The notes under the pieces are model-generated. The model did no database searches and was not told the origin of the DNA. It saw nothing but the letters and a program-made list of their open reading frames with translations. A DNA stretch of 64,000 nucleotides from CAYYKK01 sp046351395 (GTDB taxonomy: Bacteria; Myxococcota_A; Polyangia; Polyangiales; Polyangiaceae). The position numbers and the translations under genes are program-made. Shown here piece by piece: positions 20,001 to 27,793 of this stretch. The stretch's first letter is position 1. Each line of letters begins with the position of its first letter. Location: positions 62,001 to 126,000 of the forward strand of contig JAXLYP010000027.1 of assembly GCA_046351395.1 (NCBI GenBank), given 5' to 3'.

Positions 20001-20290
20001 GCGAAGAACTCCGGACGGCCGGGGAGCGTGTCCTCCGGCTGGTGGCTGAAGGGGAGGATCTTCTCCTCGGGGCGCCGGCACGCGGCGAGCCCGGCCAGCG
20101 CCATCGAGGCGCCCATCAGCGTCATGAACGTTCGCCGATCGACGCCCGGTGGCGGTTCGTCCGGGCGGTCGTACGCGAACTCGCGCGCCTTCGCCTCGAA
20201 CACCGCGGGATCGCCGTCGCGCTCCGCGGTCGTTAGCCAGTAGTGGCGACCCTGGGGATCGGCCTTTTGTACGAGCGGAAGACGCTTCAT
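17033..20290 (-). CDS. actB: Alternative complex III, large molybdopterin-fold/iron-sulfur subunit B
   Basis: A 1085-aa fusion of a molybdopterin-oxidoreductase-like domain (B1) and a polyferredoxin domain (B2). A twin-arginine signal (DRRTFMTLMGASMALAGLAAC) lies at about residues 51-71, so the folded protein is exported by Tat. The C-terminal third holds four cysteine clusters: TCTGCTACLTAC, LCQHCENAPCEQVC, RCIGTKYCGNNC and KCSFCVQR with a later ACQQAC. This matches the three [4Fe-4S] plus one [3Fe-4S] pattern known for ActB. B1 in this family holds no Mo cofactor. ATG at 20290, preferred over one 18 bases upstream, overlaps the actA stop (ATGA). Confidence 0.95.
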   Translation of the reverse strand: MKRLPLVQKADPQGRHYWLTTAERDGDPAVFEAKAREFAYDRPDEPPPGVDRRTFMTLMGASMALAGLAACRRPEEKILPFSHQPEDTLPGRPEFFATSMPFYGTAIGLVVESNDGRPTKIEGNPKHPETPRGATSSFIQGHVLNLYDPDRSKSPRKAGVEVSMDEAMAALSQVSKEILANKGKGVAILVGEHRSFTTLHALLELASALPAAPLKGTGAEAEFLPLVKHEPFGRANARVASKLAFNDDPQAAEMLDTVLDVGKASVIVSFDADFLGHEGSPLKAAAGFAKNRSVEKGNMSRVYVAEPCPTITSNACDHRLRTQARRMTILMRALAAELAKLNVPIDAQLGAAGQLTEAEKKWVAAAAKDLASARAGGLVVVGRRQFPPAHALGMAINHALGSNAVAYKRSFDKTEETNNALKKLCDAARAGQISTLVILGGNPVFTAPADLNFAEVMGKVKTTIHLSSHVDETSALATWHIPRAHELETWGDAVSEDGTIAITQPLISPMYDGKTDAEILHRLVGGVLGAYELTRRTIDRMVTPVSPLPAAVNGEGAPAAPAAFDLEKRWRRALFEGVVQASPPGWDTIPVLNKTNIATSFAQAPAEGFEIVFAPCAHAYDGRYANNGWLQETPDPIHKTTWTNVAALSAATAKKLGVVDGDLVKVQVGDASVELPVAVTYGHADESCTVYVGQGRKFAGSVCKGVGVDVGPIRKGATWDIATGSVTKASGAVTLAVTQGHFMMEGRPLIREQTVKEYKEDPSYAKDLVIPAEEKHDIENIYGEEMPWNYKVGHQWGMTIDLTTCTGCTACLTACVAENNISVVGAEGVHKSREMHWIRIDRYFAGKEKEGGPSESEDEVHVAIMPMLCQHCENAPCEQVCPVAATTHSPEGINEMTYNRCIGTKYCGNNCPFKVRRFNFFHYTKSIPETLKLQLNPDVTVRSRGVMEKCSFCVQRVQEAKIASKRFSDNLKDVDDKAREKARVKYVRDELLSACQQACPTGAITFGDLNDPASAVAQTAAYSRKFQMLEEINVRPRVNYLAKIRNPNEELEPPKPKAAESHGGEKQDKSEPRSTDSHKGPEKKP

Positions 20291-20943
20291 CGGTGGCACC
20301 CGGAGCAATTCGTCGGGGGGTTCGGCTTGCGGAGGTTCGCCGGGCGGGTCATCGGCTTGCCCGTCGCCTCGGCCTGCTCGACCAGGCCCATCTTCGTGAT
20401 GTCCTTCGGGTCACGCAGGTTCGGCCCGGGATCGCGGTGGCACTCGAGGCACCATCCCATCGTGAGCGGCTTGACCTGCGAGACGGTCACCATCTGGTCG
20501 ATCCGTCCGTGGCAGCTCTCGCAGCCCACGCCCGCGTTGAGGTGCGCGCTGTGATCGAAGTACGCAAAGTCTGGGAGGTTGTGGACCTGCGTCCACGCGA
20601 CCGGCTGGTCGCTCGCCCAGCTGTCCCGGAGCGGCTGCAGCGCGACGCTGTCCGTCTTCACCTTCGCGTGGCAGTTCATGCACGTCTGCGTCGGTGGGAC
20701 GGCGGCGAACGCGCCTTGCTCCACGGACCAGTGGCAGTAGCGACAGTCCATGCCCATGTCGCCGGCGTGGAGCTTGTGGCTGTAGGGGACGGGCTGCTTC
20801 GGCGTGTATCCGACCGAGAAATGCTTGTCGGTGCCGTAGTACCAGAAGCCCGCAACCACCGCGGTCCCCAACGGTCCGAGGCCGAAGAAGATCCCTATTG
20901 GGAGCACCTTGTTCGACCACTTCGGGAATAGAAAGCGGCTCAT
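20287..20943 (-). CDS. actA: Alternative complex III, pentahaem cytochrome c subunit A
   Basis: A 218-aa subunit with one N-terminal membrane helix (about residues 13-35) and five CxxCH sites in the periplasmic part: CRYCH, CMNCH, CESCH, CLECH, CSGCH. The last lies at the extreme C-terminus. Five haems match ActA. It is the first gene of the act operon. ATG at 20943 has agga eight bases upstream. Another ATG five bases upstream is out of frame. Confidence 0.95.
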   Translation of the reverse strand: MSRFLFPKWSNKVLPIGIFFGLGPLGTAVVAGFWYYGTDKHFSVGYTPKQPVPYSHKLHAGDMGMDCRYCHWSVEQGAFAAVPPTQTCMNCHAKVKTDSVALQPLRDSWASDQPVAWTQVHNLPDFAYFDHSAHLNAGVGCESCHGRIDQMVTVSQVKPLTMGWCLECHRDPGPNLRDPKDITKMGLVEQAEATGKPMTRPANLRKPNPPTNCSGCHR

Positions 20944-21062
20944 TCCATGTTCCTGATTTGCGCCCGCGGCTGTCGTAGAGAAGAGGCGCGTCGCTTCGAA
21001 ACGACGGACCTTTTCGATCGCGAGTTGTGGGGCAAAACGGGCCCCGCGGGCAAGATGGCAAA

Positions 21063-21080
21063 CTGCCGCGAGCGCGGCAG
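21063..21080 (-). promoter_or_regulatory. Inverted repeat in the actA leader, candidate operator
   Basis: A perfect 8-bp palindrome, ctgccgcg-ag-cgcggcag, lies 120-137 bases upstream of the actA start. With only two bases between the arms it resembles a dimeric-regulator site more than a hairpin. It could be bound by the RegA-like regulator encoded at the far end of the operon, but no consensus match is claimed. Confidence 0.3.
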
Positions 21081-21274
21081 GTTGCCGCAGGGCCCGCACC
21101 CGAGAGCCTTTCTACCGAGTGGCCGTGTCACCGACCGAGGCCCCACCCGACTCCCGAGCGCGGTGGAGTTCCGCTGAGAAACCTCCCTTTTGTGGGCAGC
21201 GAGGAGATGCCGGCGCGCGCTCCATCCCCGCGGCCAGGGCTTCGCGGTGGGCGCGCGGCGAGCGCCCCAAAAGG

Positions 21275-21310
21275 CCGAGGCCCCGATCGCGTTGACGATC
21301 GAGGCCTCGG
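21275..21310 (-). terminator. Rho-independent terminator of the HNH gene
   Basis: 15-bp arms at 21275-21289 and 21296-21310 with one mismatch and a six-base loop. Read on the minus strand the stem is followed by ccttttgg. It lies 30 bases past the HNH stop codon, so it isolates the act operon from upstream transcription. Confidence 0.7.
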
Positions 21311-21339
21311 GGTTCTGGTTTGGGTTTCGGGTGGAGCGA

Positions 21340-21855
21340 TCAGGCGCCGCAGTACACGGACCACTCGGGCGGGATCTGGCGGGTGCCGTCCCCGTCCAGG
21401 TGGAGGGGCTCGACCGGCAGCACGGTGGGTCGCACCGGCTTTCGGAGGAGCTTCATCGAGGCCTGCTCGGGGGTGCGGTTCCTCTTCTTGTGATTGCACG
21501 GCCGGCAGGCGGTCACGATGTTCTCCCACGACGTCCGCCCGCCGGCGACGCGCGGCACGACGTGGTCGAAGGAGAGCTCCGAGCGTGTCTTCTTGAGACC
21601 GCAGTACTGACAGGCGAAGCCGTCCCGCGCGAACACGTTCGCGCGCGAGAACTTCACGCCCCTGCGCACGCCCACGACGTGGCGACGCAGCCGGACGACG
21701 GCGGGCATCGGCACCGAGATCGACGGCGATGCGACGGACTCGGCGTACGCCTCGAGGACGTCGACCTTACCGAGGTACCAGAGGGTGATGGCCTCCTGCC
21801 AAGGGAGGATCCGTTGCGGGAGCATCCAGGAGTTGAGGAGCAGGGTGAAGCTCAT
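21340..21855 (-). CDS. Stand-alone HNH endonuclease (McrA-like fold)
   Basis: A 171-aa protein whose C-terminal half is an HNH domain: zinc cysteines in CQYCG and CRPCN, the central FDHVVPRVAGGRTSWENIVTAC segment with the catalytic histidine, and the terminal NHKKRNRTP. The N-terminus (LLNSWMLPQRILPWQEAITLWYLGKVDVLEAY) matches a widespread family of bacterial HNH proteins of this size. No methylase, specificity subunit or phage gene is adjacent, so a restriction role is not indicated. ATG at 21855. A terminator follows. Confidence 0.85.
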   Translation of the reverse strand: MSFTLLLNSWMLPQRILPWQEAITLWYLGKVDVLEAYAESVASPSISVPMPAVVRLRRHVVGVRRGVKFSRANVFARDGFACQYCGLKKTRSELSFDHVVPRVAGGRTSWENIVTACRPCNHKKRNRTPEQASMKLLRKPVRPTVLPVEPLHLDGDGTRQIPPEWSVYCGA

Positions 21856-22011
21856 GGGAACGACCTCGTCGATCGTGGTGCATTGCGCTCCGATCGTCGA
21901 GCGCGAAGCCAAAACCGATCGGCGATTCAGAGGACGTGGCGCTCGATCCGAAGCTGACTCGTGCTGGTGACCCAGGCACCTGCTGTTACACTCGCGTCGA
22001 AAGAGGGTGTG

Positions 22012-23487
22012 GTGGCGGACGACGTGTTCGGCGTCGCGGGGACGACGCAGGCGAAGCATTTTCGTGTCGAGAAGGCCGTGGCCGAGGGCGGATTCGCCGT
22101 CGTCTACCGGGCCCATCACGACATCTTCCGCGCGCCCGTCGCCCTCAAGTGCCTGAAGGTCCCCGCGACGCTCAGCGAGGACCAAAAGAAGGTCTTCCTC
22201 GAGAAATTTCGAGAGGAGGCGGAGCTCCTCTTTCGGCTCTCCGCCGTGATTCAGCCCGTCGTGCGCCCGCTCCAGGTGGGGATGTTGGAGCTGCCCCACC
22301 GGTTCGTGCCGTTCCTCGCGCTCGAGTGGCTCGAGGGGGAGTCCCTCGACGAGATGCGGACGAAGCGCGCCGAGCGCGGGGAGCCGCCGCTCGGGCTCCA
22401 CAAACTCGTGAAGCTCCTCGCGCCCATCGCGCACGCGCTCGACCAAGCGCACCGCCTCCCGGGACCGAGCGGGCCCGTCGTCGTCGTCCATTGCGACATC
22501 AAGCCCGACAACCTGTTCCTCTCCACGACCGGAGGGGTGCAGACGATGAAGATCCTCGACTTCGGGATCGCGCGCGTGAAGAGCGCGACGTCGCGCATGG
22601 CCGGGAAGATGACGTCCGCGGCGGAGATCACCGCCTTCACGCCGCAGTATGGCGCGCCGGAGCAGTGGGCCCCGGAGACGTACGGCCAGACGGGCCCCTG
22701 GACGGACGTCTACAGCCTCGCGATCTCCATGGTGGACATGATCGCGGGGCGCCCGCCCATCGACGGCTCGATCGCCGCGATGATGTACGCCGTCATGAAC
22801 CCGAACGCCCGACCGACGCCGCGGTCGGTCGGCGTGACGGTGGCCGACGCCGTCGAGCGATGCTTCGAGCGCGCGCTCGCCGTGGAGCCCGCGAAGCGAA
22901 CCCCGACCGTCGCCGAGTTTTGGCGTGAGCTCGAGGGCGCGCTCCACGTGCGATCGTCTTTCGTGACGATCGATCCCCGAAAGGACGGGGAGTCGGAGCC
23001 TCCCCCGCCGCTCGATCTGCCACCGCTCGGTGCGTCCCTGAGCGCGGCGGCTCCGGGCTCCGGCGAATGGGTTCCGCCGCTCGAGCTCCCCTCCACCGCG
23101 CCGCGCGCGAAGCCCGCAGCGCCCGCGGTGCGCGTCGTGGATCCGGTGGATCTCGAGGCCGAGCAGCTCTCCATGGCCCTCCAGCTCGCGCCTCCGTCGA
23201 GGCGCGCTCCTCCCCCCTCGCGGCGAGAGTCCCCACCTCCCTCCCCCGCCGCGCTGCATGCGCTCCAGGGAGCCCGCGAGGCGACGGCGCGACCGCTCAT
23301 GGAGAAGCTCTCCACGCCGATCAAGCTCGCCGTGCTGGCGATGGTGATCATGATCGCCGACCAGATCTATTTCCGCACGACCGGGGCGCAGTTCGCGGTC
23401 GGCCCGGCGCGCGCCTATTGGATCGCGGCGCCCCTCGTCGGACTCGCGGCGATCGTCGCGTTCGTCCGGCTCATGTCGAGCGACTGA
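22012..23487 (+). CDS. Ser/Thr protein kinase with HCD catalytic loop and C-terminal membrane helices
   Basis: A Hanks-type kinase of about 491 aa. The ATP site has VAEGGFAVVYRA and VALK; the catalytic loop reads VHCDIKPDN, with cysteine in place of the HRD arginine (a non-RD kinase); DFGIA and an APE-like GAPEQWAPE follow. A Pro/Ser-rich linker leads to two hydrophobic segments near the end (about residues 436-485), so the protein is membrane-anchored at its C-terminus with almost nothing beyond. Start is uncertain: GTG at 22012 follows gaggg closely; GTG codons at 21961 and 22024 are alternatives. A lipoprotein gene follows after 43 bases. Confidence 0.85.
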   Translation: MADDVFGVAGTTQAKHFRVEKAVAEGGFAVVYRAHHDIFRAPVALKCLKVPATLSEDQKKVFLEKFREEAELLFRLSAVIQPVVRPLQVGMLELPHRFVPFLALEWLEGESLDEMRTKRAERGEPPLGLHKLVKLLAPIAHALDQAHRLPGPSGPVVVVHCDIKPDNLFLSTTGGVQTMKILDFGIARVKSATSRMAGKMTSAAEITAFTPQYGAPEQWAPETYGQTGPWTDVYSLAISMVDMIAGRPPIDGSIAAMMYAVMNPNARPTPRSVGVTVADAVERCFERALAVEPAKRTPTVAEFWRELEGALHVRSSFVTIDPRKDGESEPPPPLDLPPLGASLSAAAPGSGEWVPPLELPSTAPRAKPAAPAVRVVDPVDLEAEQLSMALQLAPPSRRAPPPSRRESPPPSPAALHALQGAREATARPLMEKLSTPIKLAVLAMVIMIADQIYFRTTGAQFAVGPARAYWIAAPLVGLAAIVAFVRLMSSD

Positions 23488-23530
23488 CGAAAACTTGGCC
23501 CCGGCGCGCGTTCGAGGTCATGCGCCGACT

Positions 23531-25021
23531 GTGAGAAGGAACCTCGCTGCGTTCACCCTAGGCTCTCTCCTCGCGCTCGGCCCCCTCGGGACGGGGTGCG
23601 GCGAGGGCGCGTCCCCCGATGGCCCCGCGAGGATCGGTGCCACCGGGTCCGCCACCAAGCCCGGATCGACCGGCTCACCGCAGCCCGGGACATCCGGGAG
23701 CGGCGTGGTGCCGGGCGGCTCGGCACAGCCCACCCCCTCGGGGACGCCGAAGACCGCGGACGAGGCGTCGAAGAAGCACAACGTGATCCTCATCACGCTC
23801 GACGCGGTGCGCGCGGACATGCCGTGGCAAGGGTACAAACGCGAGATCGCGCCTAACCTCACGAAGCTCGCGAAGACGGCCACCGTGTACAGACACGCGT
23901 ACGCGGTCTCGAGCTACACCGCGAAGTCGATGGGCGCCCTCTTCTCGGGGAAGTACCCGAGCACCCTCTATCGGGACGGCGCGTTCTTCACCCACTACAG
24001 CAAGGCGAATGTCTGGTTCACCGAGGTGCTCCGAGGCGCCGGGGTCCACACGCTCGGCGTCACCGCGCACAAGTACTTCGACCAAGGACACAACATCGGC
24101 CAAGGCTTCGAGGTGTGGCGCCTGCCGGAGGATCTGAAGTTCGATCCGGAGACGGATCAGAACATCACGAGCCCCGACATGACGAAGATCGGCACGGAGA
24201 TCCTCGGGGATCCGAAGAACACGGACGGTCACTTCTTCGCGTGGCTCCACTACGGAGACCCCCACGACAAGTACAAGCTCCACCCCGAAGCCCCCAAATA
24301 CGGGAGCACCGGGCGAGATCTCTACGACAACGAGATCTACTTCACGGACATGTGGATCCAGAAGCTCCTCGACTTCTGCCAGACCCAGCCGTGGTGGAAG
24401 GACACGGTCGTGATCGTCAGCGCCGATCACGGCGAGGCCTTCGGCGAGCACAAACAGTATTTCCACGCGTTCGCGCTCTGGGAGCACCTGGTGCGCGTCC
24501 CGCTCCTCGTCGCGGGCCCCGGCATCGACGCGCGCGAGGTCGATCTCCGGCGCTCCCACATCGATCTCGCGCCCACGATCCTCGAGCTCCTCGGCGTGCC
24601 CGTCCCGAGCGAAATGGACGGTAAGAGCCTCGTGCCCGAGCTGTTCGGGAAGGAGGCGCCTGCGAACCGCGAGCCCATCCTTTGCGACCTGCCCGCCGAC
24701 AAATACAACCCCGCGACCCGCGTCATCGAGATCGGGGACTACAAACTCATCGAGGATCCCGGGCCGAAGTACCACCTCTACAACGTGACCGACGATCCAG
24801 GGGAGCTGAAGGACCTCGCCGAGGATCCGAAGAGCAAGCAGAAGTTCGACGAGATGAAGACCGCGTTCGACGCCGCCTGGTCCAAGCATCCACTCGTGAC
24901 GCCGTTCGGTGGACAGAAGCTGATCGGGGGCGGCAAGGCGGACGGACCGAAGGGACCCGCAGGTTGGGGAGACAATCCCGACGCGGACGGCCCCGGCAAG
25001 CCCGGCAAGCCCGAGCCGTGA
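23531..25021 (+). CDS. Sulfatase-fold (alkaline phosphatase superfamily) lipoprotein with threonine at the nucleophile position
   Basis: A 496-aa exported enzyme: lipoprotein signal (lipobox LGTGC, residues ~21-25), a Gly/Ser/Pro linker, then a sulfatase domain. Metal-binding motifs are ITLDAVRAD near the start of the domain and VIVSADHGEAFGEH later. The position normally holding formylglycine (C/S-x-P-x-R) reads YTAKSMGALFSGKYP, so threonine is the likely nucleophile, as in phosphoglycerol-transferase-like members. It may be a phosphodiesterase or transferase rather than a sulfatase. GTG at 23531 gives a clean signal peptide; an ATG 11 bases upstream is out of frame and soon stops. Confidence 0.8.
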   Translation: MRRNLAAFTLGSLLALGPLGTGCGEGASPDGPARIGATGSATKPGSTGSPQPGTSGSGVVPGGSAQPTPSGTPKTADEASKKHNVILITLDAVRADMPWQGYKREIAPNLTKLAKTATVYRHAYAVSSYTAKSMGALFSGKYPSTLYRDGAFFTHYSKANVWFTEVLRGAGVHTLGVTAHKYFDQGHNIGQGFEVWRLPEDLKFDPETDQNITSPDMTKIGTEILGDPKNTDGHFFAWLHYGDPHDKYKLHPEAPKYGSTGRDLYDNEIYFTDMWIQKLLDFCQTQPWWKDTVVIVSADHGEAFGEHKQYFHAFALWEHLVRVPLLVAGPGIDAREVDLRRSHIDLAPTILELLGVPVPSEMDGKSLVPELFGKEAPANREPILCDLPADKYNPATRVIEIGDYKLIEDPGPKYHLYNVTDDPGELKDLAEDPKSKQKFDEMKTAFDAAWSKHPLVTPFGGQKLIGGGKADGPKGPAGWGDNPDADGPGKPGKPEP

Positions 25022-25042
25022 GCGTCCGCCGAGGCGCGGCGA

Positions 25043-26035
25043 TCAACGGAGAAGGAGCGCCATGACCTCCTGGATCGAGGAGGGGCCGACGGCGGCGAGC
25101 GAGTCCGCGACGACGTTCGAAGGGAACACGGAGTCGATGCTGATCTGGTCGCCCGCTCGCTCGATCGTCATGTTCTCGAGGATCGGCTGAGCGGGCTTGA
25201 TCGGGGATGTGGCGATGCTCTTCTTCAGTTGGTCGAGGGAGGCGCGCATCGCCTGAATGACGGCCGCCGGATCCTTCGCGAACTGCTCGCGATCCCGGTC
25301 GGGCGGCTTCATGAGAAAGTGCAGGCGGAAGGTCTGGTTCGCCTGCGTGAGACCGCCATAGGTGTCCGCCGTTTGGAGCCAGCCGACGTACGAGCTCGCC
25401 TCGTCGAAACCGTGACTCCCCGCGCCGAGCATGATCCCGTCCGCGAGCGCGTCCGCCTTCGCTCCCACGAGCGCGACGTCCCCGAGGATGGCGACCGAGG
25501 CCTGGTCGCCCGCGAGGACGTAGGTGACGTCCGCGCGCTGCTCGCGCCTCGCCTCCAATCCCCCCGATGCGAAGAGGGCGACGAACGCGTCCGCGAGATC
25601 GGTGCGGAGCTCGCTCGGGTCGAGCCGAATCGCGGCGATCGGCCCCCCCTTCAACAGACAAAAGGCGATCTCCCTCACGGCGCCGATGGAAGGCCGCGCC
25701 TCCGGCTCCGCTGTGGCGTTGCCCCCGCGAGCCATCGGCTTCCCCCGCACGGTTCGGAGCATCGCGTCCATCATCGATTCGAGCGCCGCGGCGCCCGTCC
25801 GTCCGAGGAGCGCCTCGACGTGGACGTACGCCCGGCTCTCGCAGTCGCCAGGGAGCGCACGGAACAACGAGCCCTCGCTGACGCGCGGCGCGCGCACGAC
25901 CGCACCGGTATGCGCCGCCGTGGCCTTCGCCGTGACCATCGGAGCGACGTCCACCGGGACCGGTGGCTCGGTGGCCCCGCCACAGCCCAGGGACGAGAGC
26001 ACGAGCGCGAGCGGGGCGAGGTCCAGGCGATTCAT
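25043..26035 (-). CDS. Putative lipoprotein of unknown function
   Basis: A 330-aa exported protein with signal and lipobox (ALVLSSLGC, residues ~9-17). The body is an alpha/beta sequence without cofactor motifs that I recognise. Blocks such as SYVGWLQTADTYGGLTQANQ and a repeated pattern of hydrophobic strands suggest a globular outer-membrane-anchored protein. ATG at 26035 (MNRLDLAP) gives the signal peptide; an upstream start would bury it. It converges on the sulfatase-fold gene with 21 bases between stops. Confidence 0.55.
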   Translation of the reverse strand: MNRLDLAPLALVLSSLGCGGATEPPVPVDVAPMVTAKATAAHTGAVVRAPRVSEGSLFRALPGDCESRAYVHVEALLGRTGAAALESMMDAMLRTVRGKPMARGGNATAEPEARPSIGAVREIAFCLLKGGPIAAIRLDPSELRTDLADAFVALFASGGLEARREQRADVTYVLAGDQASVAILGDVALVGAKADALADGIMLGAGSHGFDEASSYVGWLQTADTYGGLTQANQTFRLHFLMKPPDRDREQFAKDPAAVIQAMRASLDQLKKSIATSPIKPAQPILENMTIERAGDQISIDSVFPSNVVADSLAAVGPSSIQEVMALLLR

Positions 26036-26154
26036 CCAATCGAAGTGTAGGTGGAAGGCGCCAGATCGTCCCGTCCGCATGGCCAGAGCGCGTGCCTTTT
26101 TCGGGAACGCGCGTCGCGCGGGCACGCGGCGTCACGACGTGCGATCCTCGGGCG

Positions 26155-26810
26155 ATGAAGAGACTCCTTGGCTTGCTGATCACCCTGTCCGCCGCGACCG
26201 CGACCGCGACCGCGAGCTGCGGCGACGTCACCGTCGCGACCACGAGCTCGGGATCCAGCACCAGCAGCAACCCGTGCTATCCCGACAGCTGCACGGGTCC
26301 CAGCAGCACCGCGAGCGGGCCACGACGAGCGGCGGGACGACCGGGAGCGGGGGCGGCGTGGCCTGCGGCGGGATCGCCGGAGCCACGTGTCCCGCGGACG
26401 AGTTCTGTGACTACGCGAGCGACGACTGCGGCGGCGGCGACGGACAAGGGACGTGCAAGCCCCGCCCCGTCGGGTGCGACGACTCCTACGTCCCCGCGTG
26501 CGCGTGCAACGGCATGGTCTACGCGAACACCTGCGACGCAAACGCCGCGGGCTTCGATCGATCGAACAACGGCGGGTGCCCCCCTCCCATGGAGCGCTTC
26601 CCCTGCGGCTGGACGTTCTGCACGTTCGACAGCTACTGCGAGCGCTCGACGTCGGACATTGGCGGGTTCCCGGACGGATACGCCTGCAAGCTCCTCCCCG
26701 CTGGCTGCGCGAACGGAGCGACGTGCGCGTGCCTCGCGACGGAGCCCTGCGGGTCCCTCTGCGAGGCGGACGCGGCGGGGCACCTCGAGCTCACGTGCCC
26801 AGGGGGCTGA
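26155..26810 (+). pseudogene. Kazal-like Cys-rich lipoprotein, interrupted by an apparent one-base frameshift
   Basis: The first part (ATG 26155) encodes a lipoprotein signal (MKRLLGLLITLSAATATATA then SCGDV) and a Ser/Thr linker, and would continue in the wrong frame with Arg-rich nonsense. From about 26319 the frame one base back reads ATTSGGTTGSGGG and then a cysteine-rich domain with a Kazal/follistatin-like core (PACACNGMVYANTCDANAAGF), ending at the TGA 26808-26810. Restoring one G in agcgggccac would join the two into a typical myxobacterial Cys-rich lipoprotein of about 218 aa. This is either true decay or a consensus error. Confidence 0.65.
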
Positions 26811-26840
26811 TCTCCGCCGACCGAGCCCCGTGGCGGCCGC

Positions 26841-27704
26841 CTATTGGGTGAACCGGTCGCGCTGAATCCAGAGCTCGTACGGCTGACAGTCGGTCGCCTT
26901 TGCGGTGGTGCGCGCCGGGCACGTGGGCTGCTGCCCGCTCGTGAGCACCGAGCCCTTCGAGGTGACGAGCTCCCCATCCGCGCCGCGATAGGTGATCTCG
27001 GCGGTCGCCGACTCGAACTGCGACAGGGCGATCGGGTCGACGTGGTGGACGGTTTGGTAGCCGCACTGCTGGACGGTCGCGACGCACGCGTCCGAGCACT
27101 CCTCGTGCGTGTCCCAATAGCACTCGTCGACACACTGGGTCTCCGTGACGGTCTGGCAGACGGGCTCGCAGACCGTGGTGCAGTCGTCCGTACACACGGT
27201 GTCCGTCCAGCAGCCCGAGTCGTCGCACGTCGTCACGTCCTCGCAGGTCTGGACGCAGTCGTCCCAACACTCGTCCCAGCACTCGTCGTACGTCACGTCC
27301 TGACAGACGGGCGTGCAGATCTGTTCGTCGACGAGGGTGCACGTCGTCTCCCAATCCGTGCAGACGTCCTCGCAGACCCAGACGTCCTCGTCCCACTCGT
27401 GGGCGACCACGAAGTCGTCGTCGAGGATTCGAAAGTTCCCCTTCTCGTCGGTGCGAATGCCCGTGATCGCGGAGTCGTCGTCCTCGCCGTACTCCCGAAC
27501 GATCTCGGCGCCGTCCGCGACGATCCGGAGGCGATACGCCTCGATTTGCGCCCCGGCGACGGGGTTTCCCGCGTCGTCGACGACCTCACCGACCGCGATG
27601 AGCTGCGGCGCGCGCGTGGTCGTCGGCGGCTCCTTCGGGCGGCACCCCGCGGTGACGCCGATCACGAGCGGGAGAAGAAAAAGGGAGAGTCGAGCGCGCC
27701 GCAC
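26841..27704 (-). CDS. Lipoprotein with carboxypeptidase-regulatory-like domain and long cysteine-repeat segment
   Basis: A 287-aa lipoprotein (lipobox TAGC, C21). Residues ~38-95 look like a CarboxypepD_reg-type beta-sandwich (VGEVVDDAGNPVAGAQIEAYR ... TDEKGNFRI). Residues ~108-215 are a repeat-rich segment with over 20 cysteines spaced mostly every 3-5 residues (CWDECWDDCVQTCEDVTTC and similar), strongly acidic. The last 70 residues are ordinary. GTG start at 27704. The Cys segment could be a disulfide rod or a metal-binding module; no known family is claimed. It lies beside two other Cys-rich lipoprotein genes. Confidence 0.65.
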   Translation of the reverse strand: MRRARLSLFLLPLVIGVTAGCRPKEPPTTTRAPQLIAVGEVVDDAGNPVAGAQIEAYRLRIVADGAEIVREYGEDDDSAITGIRTDEKGNFRILDDDFVVAHEWDEDVWVCEDVCTDWETTCTLVDEQICTPVCQDVTYDECWDECWDDCVQTCEDVTTCDDSGCWTDTVCTDDCTTVCEPVCQTVTETQCVDECYWDTHEECSDACVATVQQCGYQTVHHVDPIALSQFESATAEITYRGADGELVTSKGSVLTSGQQPTCPARTTAKATDCQPYELWIQRDRFTQ

Positions 27705-27793
27705 GGCCCAAGTGTCTCACCATCGGCCGCCGCGCGCCAAGGGCAGGGCAGGAAACCCCCGCACGCCGGGAGCTCGGTTCCGGTTGGCCGAGC

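Larger units (their letters stand above)
20944..21339. other. Intergenic region: act operon leader and HNH terminator
   Basis: A 396-base region. Its right part holds the HNH gene terminator (21275-21310). The remaining ~330 bases should contain the act operon promoter. They include a perfect inverted repeat (21063-21080) about 120 bases before the actA start. No -10/-35 pair is convincing by eye and no small gene is seen. Confidence 0.5.

Noticed and set aside
21340..21855. HNH gene as part of a restriction system or group I intron
   Set aside because: No methyltransferase, specificity subunit or intron structure nearby; the protein belongs to a common stand-alone HNH family with its own terminator.
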